Notes: generated by a model from the letters alone, not told the origin. 64,000 nt of DNA from Saccharum officinarum (GCA_020631735.1 CM036221.1:16845381-16909380), one strand, 5' to 3'. Counted from the first letter of the stretch, positions 13,201-24,127 are shown. Translations and numbers: made by a program.

Positions 13201-14707
13201 CCCGTGGACGGTGGTGGACGGCTTGGTGCAGTTCGCCGGACGCCTCTACGTCCCCCCAACCTCCCCGTTGGTTCAAGAGATCACGGTGGCACTCCATGCG
13301 GAAGGCCACGAAGGAGTCCAGAGGACTCTTCACCGCATTCGCCGTGATTTCCATTTTCCAAACATGAAATCGCTGGTGCAAGACATGGTGCGCGCCTGCG
13401 ACGTATGCCAGAGGTACAAATCCGAACATCTACATCCCGCTGGCCTCTTGCTGCCCTTGCCGGTGCCCCAGGGTGTGTGGACGGACATAGCCCTGGATTT
13501 TGTGGAAGCTCTACCGCGCGTGCGTGGGAAATCAGTGATCCTCACGGTCGTGGACAGGTTCAGTAAGTATTGCCATTTCATTCCACTGGCTCACCCGTAC
13601 TCCGCCGAGTCCGTCGCGCAGGCGTTCTACACCGACATTGTTCGTCTCCATGGCATCCCAGTGTCCATGGTGTCGGACCGAGATCCGGTCTTCACGTCCA
13701 CATTCTGGAGGGAGCTCATGCGCATGCTGGGCACGAAAATGCGCCTGACGTCGGCGTTCCACCCGCAATCCGATGGCCAGTCAGAGGCTGCAAATCGGGT
13801 GATCATCATGTACCTCAGGTGTCTCACGGGTGACAGGCCACGCGACTGGCTGCGCTGGCTTCCTTGGGCCGAGTTCATGTTCAACACGGCATACCAGACG
13901 TCGCTGAAAGAGACTCCGTTCCGCATCGTGTACGGTCGTGATCCCCCGTCTATCCGGTCATATGAGCCAGGGGAGACACGCGTCGCGGCTGTGGCCAAGA
14001 GTATGACGGAGCGCGAAGAGTTTTTGGCCGACGTCCGCTATCGGCTGGAGCAAGCGCAGGCAACACAGAAGCTACACTACGACAAGGTACATCGTCATGT
14101 GGCGTTTCAGGTGGGCGATTGGGTACTTCTGCGGCTTCGCCAGCGCGCGGCATCCTCTCTACAACAACCCACCTCCGGCAAGCTCAAGGCCAAGTTCTTT
14201 GGGCCGTACCAGGTCACCGAGCTCATCAATGAGGTGGCGGTTCGTTTGGCACTCCCTCCCCGTGCCCGCATCCACGACGTCTTCCACGTCGGCGTGCTGA
14301 AGAAGTACCACGGCCCGGCTCCGGATGTGCCACCACGTCTACCTCCGCTGCTGCATGGTGCCGTGGCTGCTGAGCCCGAGCGCGCCGTCCGCTTCCGCCT
14401 GGCGAGGGGCGTCCGCCAGGTCTTGATCCACTGGAAGGGCCAATCTCCTGCATCGGCGACATGGGAGGACGTCGAGCCATTCATCGCAAAGTACCCGGAG
14501 TTCCAGCTCGAGGACGAGCTGCTTCTCGACGGGGGAGAGATGTCATGGTCGGGCGCACGTATACACGTAGACGCCGGGCCCGTGACATCCGGCGCGACGC
14601 GGAACGCGCCGAGCGCATGCAGCGCGCACGCGAGGAGCAGCCACGCGCGATCACCGCGGGCAGTGGCTGACTGGAAGGCGATCGGCGTTTTCCTTTCGTT
14701 GGCATAG
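10296..14707 (+). CDS. gag-pol polyprotein of the gypsy element
   Basis: The long frame from 10511 gives 1398 residues. In order: gag (about 1-110, HLDDVAQLWF), a zinc knuckle CFNCNEKYSRGHNRFC (about 210), protease with LLDTGSTHSFI (about 285), reverse transcriptase with YHQVRM, MPFGLCNAPATFQ and FFDDILIYS (about 470-620), RNase H (ECDAS, TDHYSLKYLL), integrase with an HHCC zinc region and a DDE core (SDRDPVF, HPQSDGQSE), and a C-terminal chromodomain (VLIHWKG, ATWEDVE). The expected gag start at 10296 (MSEPTLAEVMDMLRAMNS) lies in another frame, and the gag motif KKWDFPRYDG sits just upstream of 10511 in the long frame. A frameshift near 10440 therefore probably damages gag. The frame runs through the polypurine tract into the 3' LTR before stopping. 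Confidence 0.93.
14530..14540 (+). other. Polypurine tract of the gypsy element
   Basis: The purine run GGGGGAGAGA lies directly before the 3' LTR, the position where plus-strand DNA synthesis of LTR elements is primed. It is inside the end of the pol frame. Confidence 0.8.
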
Positions 14708-14967
14708 CTTTCTGTTTTGGTTTGCATGGGCCGGCCTGGATTGTAGGAGCGTGGCTCCCGGTTGGTTAAAGCCGTAAGGCTATAAACTCTCTGTATCAGG
14801 GTGTTAACAATTAAGCAAGATCAATTATTCCAATCTCTTTCTTCCTCCTTACGCACTCTCAAGCCCAGGCGTTGCGAGGGGTATAACCTCCACGCTGGAA
14901 GACAAGGCACGAGACTACGAACTACGTAGTCGAGGGCCAGCTACCCTAGATCGCTACGCCCTTGACA
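14541..14967 (+). repeat. 3' LTR of the gypsy element
   Basis: 427 bp. I find no difference from the 5' LTR by eye. The 3' flank CAGGGCCTCC continues as in the empty site of copy 2. Confidence 0.93.
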
Positions 14968-15161
14968 CAGGGCCTCCCCATTGCAGTTCCTGACTGACTC
15001 GGTGACAAGGATGCTAGACCTGAAGAGTGAGTCCATGGCCTGGGGTCCTCCATAGCTCCACGATCTTGAAGGATAAAAAATCAGATCCCGGAGAATGGCA
15101 ACAAACAACAAATAAACTTCATAATTGAAGATCAAATATAAAGTGCCCCAAAGCTAATGTT

Positions 15162-15415
15162 TTTTCTCAAACTACGAGGAGAGCTGCGTGTCATTTCATT
15201 AAGAAGAAAAAAGATACAAAAGGGAGGAAAGTAAGAAACCCCCTCCCAGGCACCCCCCATGGGGTTTATTCAAAACAACATACTTAGAAAATAAACTAGA
15301 AAAAACACGACCAGCTACCACAAAACGACCAAGGACCTAGGGATCCAAGACCAACGACCTAGCAAGGAACTCATTTAAGGCCGAAGCTCCTGCTATACAC
15401 CATAAATTACTCTCT
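15162..15415 (-). mobile_element. 5'-truncated L1-type LINE tail, copy 1
   Basis: On the minus strand this ends with TTCTTAATGAAATGACACGC and a short A run, typical of plant L1 3' ends. It is flanked by a perfect 16-bp direct repeat, CCCCAAAGCTAATGTT (15146-15161 and 15416-15431), as expected for target-primed insertion. It lies downstream of the methyltransferase gene. It is present in both copies. Confidence 0.85.
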
Positions 15416-15845
15416 CCCCAAAGCTAATGTTGAAAACCATTCTTGAAGTAAACCATCCAATTTCCTGTGAAATGAGGAAGTCAGACACTGAGAATCAACT
15501 GCCTACATACATGGTACATTACAGCAGGGGAATTCTGATAACATGGAACACATCCTTTTTTAAGGGCAACACATTGTTTATTTTCTTAGAACATAAAACA
15601 TAAACAATCTGAGCAAACAAGTGCTTTACCTGTACCCTTGGTTTCAAGGTACACTATTAACCATCCCCCTTGGCTTCACAAAAGCTCACTGTGCCTTCTC
15701 CATGCCAAGCTAGCAAAAAAAAGTGTTCTACTTCTTTCCCTTGGAAAGACATTCCTGTCATGCATTGTAGTACTGCAAATTTCGTGCCATCGACAATAAC
15801 GCCGGGAGATTTAATATTGTCATCTAGTCTGTAAACATCAAACAC

Positions 15846-16077
15846 CTAGCTCGGTCGGTTAGGTGACCCAGCGGCACTCCTCAGGTCCTGGGTTCAACTC
15901 CCCGTGGGAGCGAATTTCAGGCTGAGGTTAAAAAAATCCCCTCGCCCGTCCCCAGGTGCCAAAGCGCAGTAGAAGGTCCCGGCCCGGTTCTCACAGGGTT
16001 ACGGCACCTCCTGTGTCAGGATGGGGGCGGGGGTTCGGGGGTTTTCTTGATTTGTGTGAGAAAATCTTCTTCTTAAA
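15846..16077 (+). mobile_element. tRNA-derived SINE (Au-like), copy 1
   Basis: The 5' part has a polymerase III A box (TAGCTCGGTCGG) and a B box (GGTTCAACTCC). The body GTGGGAGCGAATTTCAGGCT and the tail (TGTGAGAAAATCTTCTTCTTAA) match what I recall of grass Au SINEs. No clear target duplication is visible. The tail overlaps the stop codon of the methyltransferase on the other strand. Confidence 0.8.
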
Positions 16078-18859
16078 GGGAAAACCCAGGGGCCGTCATA
16101 ACCCCCCGCAGGTCAAGTTTTTTTAGACAATTTGATTCTTCAGACTGGCTGCTTCCATTTTCCTCAAGTATATCACAAGCATTTTCTTTTCGCATTTTCC
16201 GCTCTTCAATCACTACTTCAATTGAGTCTTTGCAATAAAGGCCCCTTGAGTGCCCCTGTGGTCTATCAGCCACAATGAATTTATTGCCCTCTCGGCCTCG
16301 TTCAGGAAAGCCAGCCCAGACTGCAGAAAGCCATGCAAAACAAATTAGGTGACTAAGATGTAGATGCAACCTTAGGATCACTGACAATTCTATGGACAAA
16401 TGGCTGTCAGAACTTTATCAAGTTCAACTTCAAAGATTAAAATTTGAAGATGTGTAGTTATGATTAAAAGTATATTTTAATCACATGTAACATTGTGATA
16501 CCTCTACAAACCAAGAAAATGAAAAACAGCGGAGGTAGAATCAATGGACAACCACCAGTCCCCAGGTTTCTGATATAATGTGCTTTCATTAACCCAATTA
16601 GAGTGTATGATCGGGTTTACAAGAAATTATTCATGACTCTAGTGGCCAGTCTAAGTTTCATCATCTTAGAAGAACACCTAATAACAAAGGCAAATAACTT
16701 GGCATGCTGGGAAAGTACAAATTACTGCAAGCTTTTATGCACAATTTATGCCCATGGCTCACAATGAGGATAATCATGCAAAAAAAAAAAATTGCTAGCT
16801 GATATGACGTAACAGCTAAAACAAATTCAGCATAGCTAGGAATTTGTAAGACCTGGACTGCAGGCTGCAGCTGTAATATTCAATCATCCATACTGCCCCT
16901 ACCAAACAAGATTTACATATATATGCAAATCAGTTAAAATATTGTGATAAGTTAAACATTTAAACACCACCATATGAGACAGTATAATGGATCAGGTTTT
17001 CCTCTGTACTATATGCAAATTTAAAGTAGAGATTTCACATTGCTTGCTAACATCAGTATATAAATCAAAATTTTTATGTACAAAAATTAGACTAGAACTT
17101 TTTCAGAGTAACATACATATGCCAATAAAAAGGTTTGGTACATAAGGCCATAGTGCACAAAATAGACATAAATCACCAAAGTTATCGCATAGACCCTAGA
17201 TAAATACATATGCCCACAAATAAATGCCCAACCATGGCTGGCAGAGAGAACATGTGACTATTTAGAGTAGGAACAAGGAAATTTAGCAGTCTGCAGCTCC
17301 ACAAAACAGTTAAGTTCAAACACAACAACTTCATATGACTATTTGCAGCTTCACAAATTCCACTTTCGACTAGGTTGTTATACATTACCAAAGAAGATGT
17401 GGTGACGACTGGAGCAGGATGGAAACTCTTACCCCCAAAGTGGTGGAGAACAATTGAAGCTGCAACTGTAACATTGAGAGATGCAGTTCCACCACCATAT
17501 TGAGGAATGTACACAAAGAAGTCACAGATATCACACTCTTTTTGTGAGAGTCCTGTGCCCTATAGGATGAAATGAACACGAATGGAAGGATTTAGTTCGA
17601 ATAAAGGGCACTGTTACCTATGCTCTCGTAATGTGTAGTAATAGTAACCTCACACACAAAAGTTTTGTTTTATCTAGTAACTGAAATATTAAAATGAGCA
17701 CTAAAACATCTTAATGTAAAATATTGGAGTATTGTGGTACAAGTAATGGTTACCATGAAATACATCATTGAGTTTATATCTTCTGTTTGCAAGTATATTC
17801 AAGTAATTTGTACAAGTCATGGGATCCCTTTCTGAACTCATCTGCCCTGAGACATGGGATTGGTTTCTCCTTCGTTTACCTTTTCAGAGAAATGTTATGA
17901 TAGACTACATTTTCCACAAAACTAGTTCAGGATACTGTTAATTGTGATTTCAACACATCTCCATATTCCAGCAAGAGGAAACTGGGATAGCATCATGTGA
18001 CGGCCGATGGCCCCTTAAAAGAATTTACATTACAGAACTCAAATAGCATCTCTAGCTAACATCTTAATTTTATCCTAGGAATTCTACAATTAATGTTCTT
18101 TTTGTAAGAGAGATGCATTTTTCTCCAGAATTACACTTTGGCCAAGCTAATCAATTATTGAATACTATGCTGACTTCAATAGATACCTGACTGAAACATC
18201 AAAAGGAATGCTAAATTTAAGGCATTTGGTGTTTGCACACAATTTAGAAGTGCCCAATGCAAATATGTGAGTAACATGGCAGTGAATTCAGTGACTGTAT
18301 TGAGCTAATTTCCATCTCAGTCCACTAAACTAAGCCATATGATGATTCGCAATTCGCAATTTTGACCATTCAAATTGCATACCAACCAACCTAACTTCAC
18401 TTCGGTACTGAATGAAGAGAAACCCACCAACCTCATTGCCGAAGAGGAAGGCGGTGCTCCGACGGAATGGGTGTGCGGTCACTGGCTTCGCGTCGTCGGT
18501 GATCTCCACGCCGCAGATGTCACGCCCTCTCTCGTCCTGCAACAAAACACGCTGGCATTCAAACTCAGCAAAACAAGCCGAGGACAGGACAGGGGACTAG
18601 GGTTTAGGGGTTTGGTGAGGCCAGGGGGCCTGCTCGACGACAGGATGGGCTAGCTTGCCTTGAGGTAGGCGCGGGCGAGGGCGAGGGCGAGGGAGGCGAA
18701 GTGGCGGAATCGGAGGTGCGAGGTGGCGCCGTGGCTGCCGAAGGCGCTGACGTCGCTGCGGCCGACGACGACCACCTCCGCGACTCCGAACGCCGTCGCG
18801 CTCCGTGGCAGCGTCCCCACGTTGTGGACAACCACCACGCTCTCCACCGCCGCCGCCAT
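16073..18859 (-). CDS. SpoU/TrmH-family RNA 2'-O-methyltransferase, copy 1
   Basis: The family transfers methyl groups from S-adenosylmethionine to ribose 2'-hydroxyls in tRNA or rRNA, using a knotted SPOUT fold. I assemble four exons (minus strand): 18859-18659, 18536-18432, 17559-17433 and 16320-16073, totalling 681 nt and 226 residues with all phases matching. Motif 1 is NVGTLPRSATAFG (exon 1), motif 2 STAFLFGNEGTGLS spans exons 2 and 3, and motif 3 IPQYGGGTASLNVTVA is in exon 3. A charged tail follows, with EVVIEERKMRKENA. The first intron uses a GC donor (CTCAAG|GCAAGC); the others are GT-AG. The stop TAA at 16075-16073 lies in the tail of a SINE. The closest plant relative I recall is the SpoU protein At4g15520 type. 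A foldback element sits about 90 bp upstream of the start. Confidence 0.82.
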
Positions 18860-18951
18860 GGCCGCCGCGCCTGCTCGATTCGCCGCCGCCGCGTCTGGCT
18901 CGGGTTACGCTCGGCAAATGGAAAGAGTTCCCGTGCACCGTCTCACCGACG

Positions 18952-19442
18952 AAAAAGTCTAATTGAACCCCAACTATTGGGTAGTTTAGTTTACCCCTCA
19001 ACTATGAAACGGTCTAATTTATCTCTTGAACTTTACAAAATCGGTCAAATCACCTCCTCGAGCGGTTTTAGACGGCGGTTTTGTTGTAAATTTTGATCTA
19101 TTTTTTTTAATTAATTTGAATAATTCATACAATAAAAACTTTGTACTAAAGCATACTATATTATATGTTCACTGTGTAGATCTACTCATGTGGAGTCCAA
19201 CAAAATTAGATTTTTTATTTTATGATTTTTTTGTGATTTACTATGATTTTTTAAAGATTCAGACGAAATAAATTAAAAAGAAAAGAACAAAACCACGGTT
19301 ACTGTAGCACAACCGTTGTTACTGTAGCAAACTCAGGGGTGATTTGACCGGTTTTGCAAAGTTCAGGGAGTAAATTAGACCGTTTCATAATTGAGGGGGT
19401 AAACTAGACTACCCCAATAGTCGGAGGATCAATTAGACTTTA
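18952..19442. mobile_element. Foldback element with about 105-bp terminal inverted repeats, copy 1
   Basis: The left arm (AAAAGTCTAATTGAACC..., 18953-19060) is the reverse complement of the right arm (...GGATCAATTAGACTTT, about 19335-19441) with a few mismatches. The middle is AT-rich with no coding. It lies just upstream of the methyltransferase start and is also in copy 2. The class is uncertain, perhaps a MULE-type MITE. Confidence 0.75.
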
Positions 19443-19588
19443 ACCACGCACCGTGCACATTGCGATGGGTTTGCCACCAGCGGGGCCCACCTGTCATCGT
19501 GCTCGTGTTGTACGCTCCAACCCGGAGACAACCGGAGTCCGGAGAGGGTCGGATCCGATCGGAGGCATCCCTCAGCACATACAAGAAG

Positions 19589-20212
19589 GAGACTTTTGCT
19601 CGCGTGTCATTATAAAAGATCGTAACGTCTGTGTGCTTCTGAAAAAATTCAGCGGTCTTCAGCGTCACTACTCTAATTTTTTCGTATCATCTATGCCACT
19701 TCCGTTAAACTGTAGGTGTGAAAAGACGAAAATGCCCTTAAGTTCAAATATGTTATTAATTTTTTTGAGCATCTTAACGACTTCAAATGAAAAAACTCAA
19801 AACTAGAAAGTTGTAGTCGTCGAGATCTATAATTTTCACATAAATTTTTTTTTCATTTAATTTCGCAAAAAATATGATTTGATATGATTAATATATCTTA
19901 GAAAAATAATATTATTTTTTTGCGAAATTAAATTAAAAAAATATATATGAAAATTATAGATCTCGACGAGATCTACAACTTTGTAGTTTTGAGTTTTTTA
20001 ATTGAAGTCGTTAAGATGTTAAAAAAATAATAACATATTTGAACTTAAAGGCATTTTCATCTTTTCACACTTGCAGTTTAACGGTGTTAGAGCCCAAACT
20101 GACGGAAGTGATATGGATGACACGGAAAAGTTAAAGTAATGACGCTCAACACCGCTTAATTTTTTCAGAGGCACGAGTAATTACGATCTTTTATAATGAC
20201 AGGAAAAGTCTC
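19589..20212. mobile_element. Long foldback element, arms about 270 bp, copy 1
   Basis: The ends are GAGACTTTT and AAAAGTCTC. Internal segments mirror each other: TCATTATAAAAGATCGTAA against TTACGATCTTTTATAATGA, and ATCTTAACGACTTCAA against TTGAAGTCGTTAAGAT, down to a short AT loop near 19860-19920. The transcript would form a very long hairpin. It ends about 70 bp before the SRP-receptor ATG. Confidence 0.82.
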
Positions 20213-20281
20213 TACCAGAAGAGAAGGGGATCTCCTTGATCGGCAGTTCCGCATCGATCCGAAGGTTTGGCGGCAGGCAAG

Positions 20282-22016
20282 ATGTTGGAGGACCTGCTGA
20301 TCTTCACGCGCGGCGGCCTGATCCTGTGGGCGCTCAGCGGCGGCGGCGGCGGCAAGGGCTCGCCGGTCGACGCGCTCATCCGCACCTGCCTCCTCGAGGA
20401 GCGGTCTGCCGGCGACGGGCCCGGCTTCTCCCAGGACGGCAAGCGCGCGCTCAAGTGGGCGTTCCACAACGGGCTCGGCCTCGTCTTCGTAGCGGTGTAC
20501 CGGCGCGTGCTCCGACTCCTCTACGTCGACGACCTCCACGCCGCCGTCCGCGCCGAGTTCGCGCGGGTCTACCACCCCAAGCGCACCACCTACGATGGCT
20601 TCGGCGACGTGTTCCAGCAGCTCCACCTCGAGGCCCAAGCGCGAGCCGAGGAGATGAGCAGGCCTAATAAGCAGAAGGCCGTTGATGCTGCGCCGCCCCG
20701 TCGTCCGCGGCCACAACCTGCCGTCCACAATGCTCGTGGCGATTCTGAATCTGACGGCAATGGTGATGGTGATGGGAGCAAGCAGGATGCCTCCGATGGC
20801 ATCTCCGAGGAGAATGAGGAGAGCGGAGCTGATGCCAAACCCAAAGATGGCCCGGCCTTCGATCTGAGTTTCTTCTCGAATCTGCGAACAAGGTTCATCC
20901 ACAGGAACAAGAATAATACTAACACCAACAAGCCGACCAATAATAAAGATGTTAATAAGAGGAAAAACCGTAGGGATTGGAACAACAACATCAATGGGCA
21001 TTCAGACATGAAGCTGGATTTCTCAGACCTAGCCGATGAGAGCAAGCGGGCGGATAATGCGCGAGTTAATCAGGGACAGAGCAAGATCGATCTTGCTGAA
21101 ACGGTTGAAGATGGCCCAAGAACCAAAGGATGGTTCTCCTCAGTGTTCCAGAGCATTGCAGGTGGCAACAGCGTAATCAAAAGGCCCGATCTGCAACCCG
21201 CGCTCAAGGCTCTCAAGGACAGGCTCATGACCAAGAACGTGGCGGAGGAGATCGCCGAGAAGCTCTGCGAGTCCGTCGCGGCAAGCCTCGAGGGCAAGAA
21301 GCAGGGGTCTTTCACGAGCACAGCATCCACCGTCCAGGCCGCCATGGAGGCGACTCTGGTGCGCATCCTGACCCCAAGCCGGTCCATCGACGTACTGAGA
21401 GACGTGCACGCGGCCAAGGACAGTGGGAGGCTGTACGTGATCGTCTTCGTCGGGGTGAACGGCGTCGGCAAATCCACCAACCTCGCCAAGGTCGCCTACT
21501 GGCTCCTCCAGCACGACCTCACCGTCACACTCGCGGCGTGCGACACCTTCCGGTCCGGCGCCGTCGAGCAGCCGCGCACCCACGCGCGCAGGCTCCAGAT
21601 ACCCGTCTTCGAGAAGGGGTACCAGAGAGACCTGGCGGTCGTGGCGAAGCAGGCCATAGAGGAAGCGACGCGGAGCAGGTCACCGCTGGGCGTATGCAGG
21701 ACAACGAGCCGCTCATGAGGGCGCTCTCCAAGCTCATCGCCGTCAACAGCCCGGACCTGGTCCTGTTCGTCGGAGAGGCGTTGGTTGGGAACGACGCTGT
21801 CGATCAGCTCACCCAGTTCAACCAGAAGCTCGCGGACTTGTCGCCTGTTCCTGCAGAGAAGAGGTTGATCGATGGCATCCTGCTCAGCAAGTTTGACACT
21901 GTTGAGACAAGGTTGGTGCGGCGCTCTCCATGGTTTATGTGTCCGGAGCTCCGGTCATGTTCGTTGGCTGCGGTCAGTCTTACGCTGACCTCAAGAAGCT
22001 GAATGTCAAGTGAATG
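20282..22016 (+). pseudogene. SRP receptor alpha subunit (FtsY/SR-alpha), copy 1 gene A1, broken
   Basis: SR-alpha is the ER-membrane GTPase that docks ribosome-SRP complexes. From the ATG at 20282 (MLEDLLIFTRGGLILW) I see the N-terminal SRX domain, a charged low-complexity linker with KQDASDG and NTNKPTNNK, and the NG domain with P-loop GVNGVGKST and [10 protein letters not shown]. At about 21681 a 19-bp segment present in gene A2 is missing. This removes the G3 motif (VDTAG) and shifts the frame, giving a stop at 21718. Downstream remnants also lack one base (GTTGAGACAAGG) and the last 24 coding bases found in A2. The open part is about 478 residues, against roughly 600 for the family. A functional gene is probably elsewhere in the genome. 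Confidence 0.9.
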
Positions 22017-22156
22017 CCAATACTACTGTTGTTACACATTGTACAAAATGCCATGAATAAAAACTTGCCATATGTGCACTTATATATCACAGCGTTGCAC
22101 TGTAGCAGCGTCGCAGCGACTGTTTTTTTTGACAAATGTCATTTCAGCTGAAGTTA

Positions 22157-22377
22157 GGCCTCGTTTAGTTCACAGAATAGGGAAGAAAAATACTGTATCA
22201 GAATTCCTATAGTATTTTGTTTGTATTTGGTAAAAATTATCCAAATTTTGACTAACTAGGCATTTAGTTTTTAATTTCATCAACATTTAGTACTCCATGC
22301 ATTTGCCAATATTTTGATGTGACGGGGAATCTTCTTTTTCACAGTGGAATTTGGAGAGATTTGGGAACTAAACAAGG
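22157..22377. mobile_element. Tourist-like MITE in unit 1, copy 1
   Basis: Ends GGCCTCGTTTAG and CTAAACAAGG, flanked by TTA (22154-22156 and 22378-22380). The equivalent place in unit 2 (about 24265-24270) is empty. Copy 2 has a longer version at 46362-46622, so this one has an internal deletion of about 40 bp. Confidence 0.85.
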
Positions 22378-22583
22378 TTACGAAAAACGTACTGTACCTG
22401 TATGAAGGTACGCCATCGGTCAGGATGGCAGAAAGGTAATTTTCATCCACCATGTATAAAAATCAAGTGGAATCCTTCGTTGGCCTCTACGCGTGCGTCT
22501 CACGTGACTGGCGGCGGGATCTTCTCCTACGCCACCACCACCACAGATCTAGAAGCGCACAGAAATAAGATAAGCCCAAATTA

Positions 22584-22822
22584 GGGCCGGTTTAGATTTA
22601 AATTTTTTTGGAAAATAATAATATAGAAAGTTTTATTGTTATTTGGTAATTAGTGTCTAATCATAGTCTAATTAGATTTAAAAGATTTGTCTCGTCTATT
22701 TCGTCTAAACTATATAATTAGGTTTATTTTTTATCTATATTTAATGCTTCATGTATCAAAGATTCGATGTGACGGAAAATCTGAAAAAATTTGTAAATTT
22801 TTTTGGTGAACTAAACGGGGCC
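22584..22822. mobile_element. Tourist-like MITE, 239 bp, in unit 1, copy 1
   Basis: Ends GGGCCGGTTTAG and CTAAACGGGGCC with TTA on both sides (22581-22583 and 22823-22825). Unit 2 has the empty site CCCAAATTAGATTAAAA near 24473. The same element is in copy 2 at 47122-47360. Confidence 0.87.
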
Positions 22823-22952
22823 TTAGATTAAAAAATCTCTGTGTCTCTTCTTGCCATTGTGGCTGGGTCCTCAGAAACCAACGCGTCTCCTCCCGTCCCG
22901 TCTCGCACCTGCTCCTCCCGTGACAGCGACAGCGGCGACGAGGGTAAGCGCG

Positions 22953-23176
22953 CGGTATCGGTAATTACTGACGGTAAATTCCCGGTTAAATACGCAATCT
23001 TTGAAAACGATCGGAAGAGGGCAAAATCGTTTTCACTTTCGTTTCCGATTATTTTTACCGTTATCGTTTTCATTTTTTCGACTACTGCTACCGTTTCCGT
23101 TTAGGCCTTAAAAAAAACTCGAAAACGATTTCCGAAAATCGAAGATTATCATTTTCGTTTCCATCCCTAAAATGCC
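22953..23176 (+). mobile_element. Ac/Ds-like hAT remnant at the internal tandem junction
   Basis: Sequence rich in ACCGTT, TTTCCG and CGAAAACGA words ends TTTTCGTTTCCATCCCTA, closely resembling the 3' subterminal repeats and end of Ac/Ds elements. No matching left end (TAGGGATG...) is visible. It sits exactly between tandem units 1 and 2 and is absent from copy 2. Confidence 0.6.
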
Positions 23177-23181
23177 AGCAA

Positions 23182-24127
23182 GCGGACGGATTAAGCGCGA
23201 GTCAATCAGGGACAGAGCAAGATCGATGCTGGTGAAACAGTTGAAGATGGCCCAAGAACCAAGGGATGGTTCTCCTCAGTGTTCCAGAGCATTGCAGGTG
23301 GCAACAGCGTAATCAAAAGGTCTGATCTGCAACCCGCGCTCAAGGCTCTCAAAGACAGGCTGATGACCAAAACCGTGGCGGAGGAGATCTCCGAGAAGCT
23401 CTGCGAGTCCGTGGCGGCAAGCCTCGAGGGCAAGAAGCAGGGGTCTTTCACGAGCACAGCATCCACCGTGCAGGCAGCCATGGAGGCGGCTCTCGTGCGC
23501 ATCCTGACCCCAAGCCGGTCCATCGATGTACTGAGAGACGTGTACGTGGCCAAGGAGAGTGGGAGGCCGTACGTCATCGTCTTCGTCGGGGTGAACGGCG
23601 TCGGCAAGTCCACCAACCTCGCGAAGGTCGCCTACTGGCTCCTCCAGCACGACCTCACCGTCACACTCGCGGCGTGCGACACCTTCCGGTGCGGCGCCGT
23701 CGAGCAGCTGCGCACCCACGCGCGCAGGCTCCAGATACCCGTCTTCGAGAAGGGGTACCAGAGAGACCCGGCGGTCGTGGTGAAGCAGGCCATAGAGGAA
23801 GCGGCGCGGAGCAGGTCGGACGTCGTCCTGGTCGACACCGCTGGGCGCATGCAGGACAACGAGCCGCTCATGAGGGCGCTCTCCAAGCTCATCGCCGTCA
23901 ACAGCCCGGACCAGAAGCTCGCGGACCTGTCGCCTGTTCCTGCAGAGAAGAGGTTGATCAATGCCATCCTGCTCAGCAAGTTTGACATTGTTGACGACAA
24001 GGTTGGTGCGGCACTCTCCATGGTTTATGTGTCCGGAGCTCCGGTCATGTTCGTTGGCTGCGGTCAGTCTTACACTGACCTCAAGAAGCTGAATATCAAG
24101 TCCATTGTTAACATCCTCCTCAAGTGA
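23182..24127 (+). pseudogene. Partial SRP receptor alpha, gene A2, copy 1
   Basis: This is the 3' half of an SR-alpha gene. The linker portion carries a TAA in frame near 23191. From the first in-frame ATG (23363) an open frame of 254 residues runs to 24127 with a good GTPase core: [37 protein letters not shown] and SKFD. A 66-bp in-frame segment present in A1 (starts LVLFVGEAL) is deleted after NSPD. It retains the G3 motif lost from A1 and the C-terminal VNILLK. The SRX membrane-anchoring domain is missing, so it should not work as a normal receptor subunit. Confidence 0.85.

Larger units (their letters stand above)
9747..14967 (+). mobile_element. Ty3/gypsy chromovirus LTR retrotransposon, about 5.2 kb, copy 1 only
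   Basis: The element begins TGTCATGG, ends CTTGACA, and is flanked by the 5-bp direct repeat CAGGG (9742-9746 and 14968-14972). Copy 2 has the uninterrupted site CACCACCAGGGCCTCC near 39165, so insertion is certain. The two 427-bp LTRs look identical, pointing to a very recent insertion. Domain order (gag, protease, RT, RNase H, integrase, chromodomain) and small size fit a chromovirus, perhaps the Reina lineage. The lineage call is inference. Confidence 0.95.

Noticed and set aside
15846..15910. Possible tRNA gene
   Set aside because: A and B boxes are present but no cloverleaf follows, and the body and tail are those of a SINE.
18597..19001. Longer minus-strand frame over the methyltransferase start
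   Set aside because: It is in a different frame from the one carrying NVGTLPRSATAFG and consists of Arg/Gly-rich translation of GC-rich DNA.
20165..21001. 278-residue minus-strand frame over the SRP-receptor gene
   Set aside because: It is the antisense shadow of the SRX and linker region; the plus-strand frame has clear family motifs.
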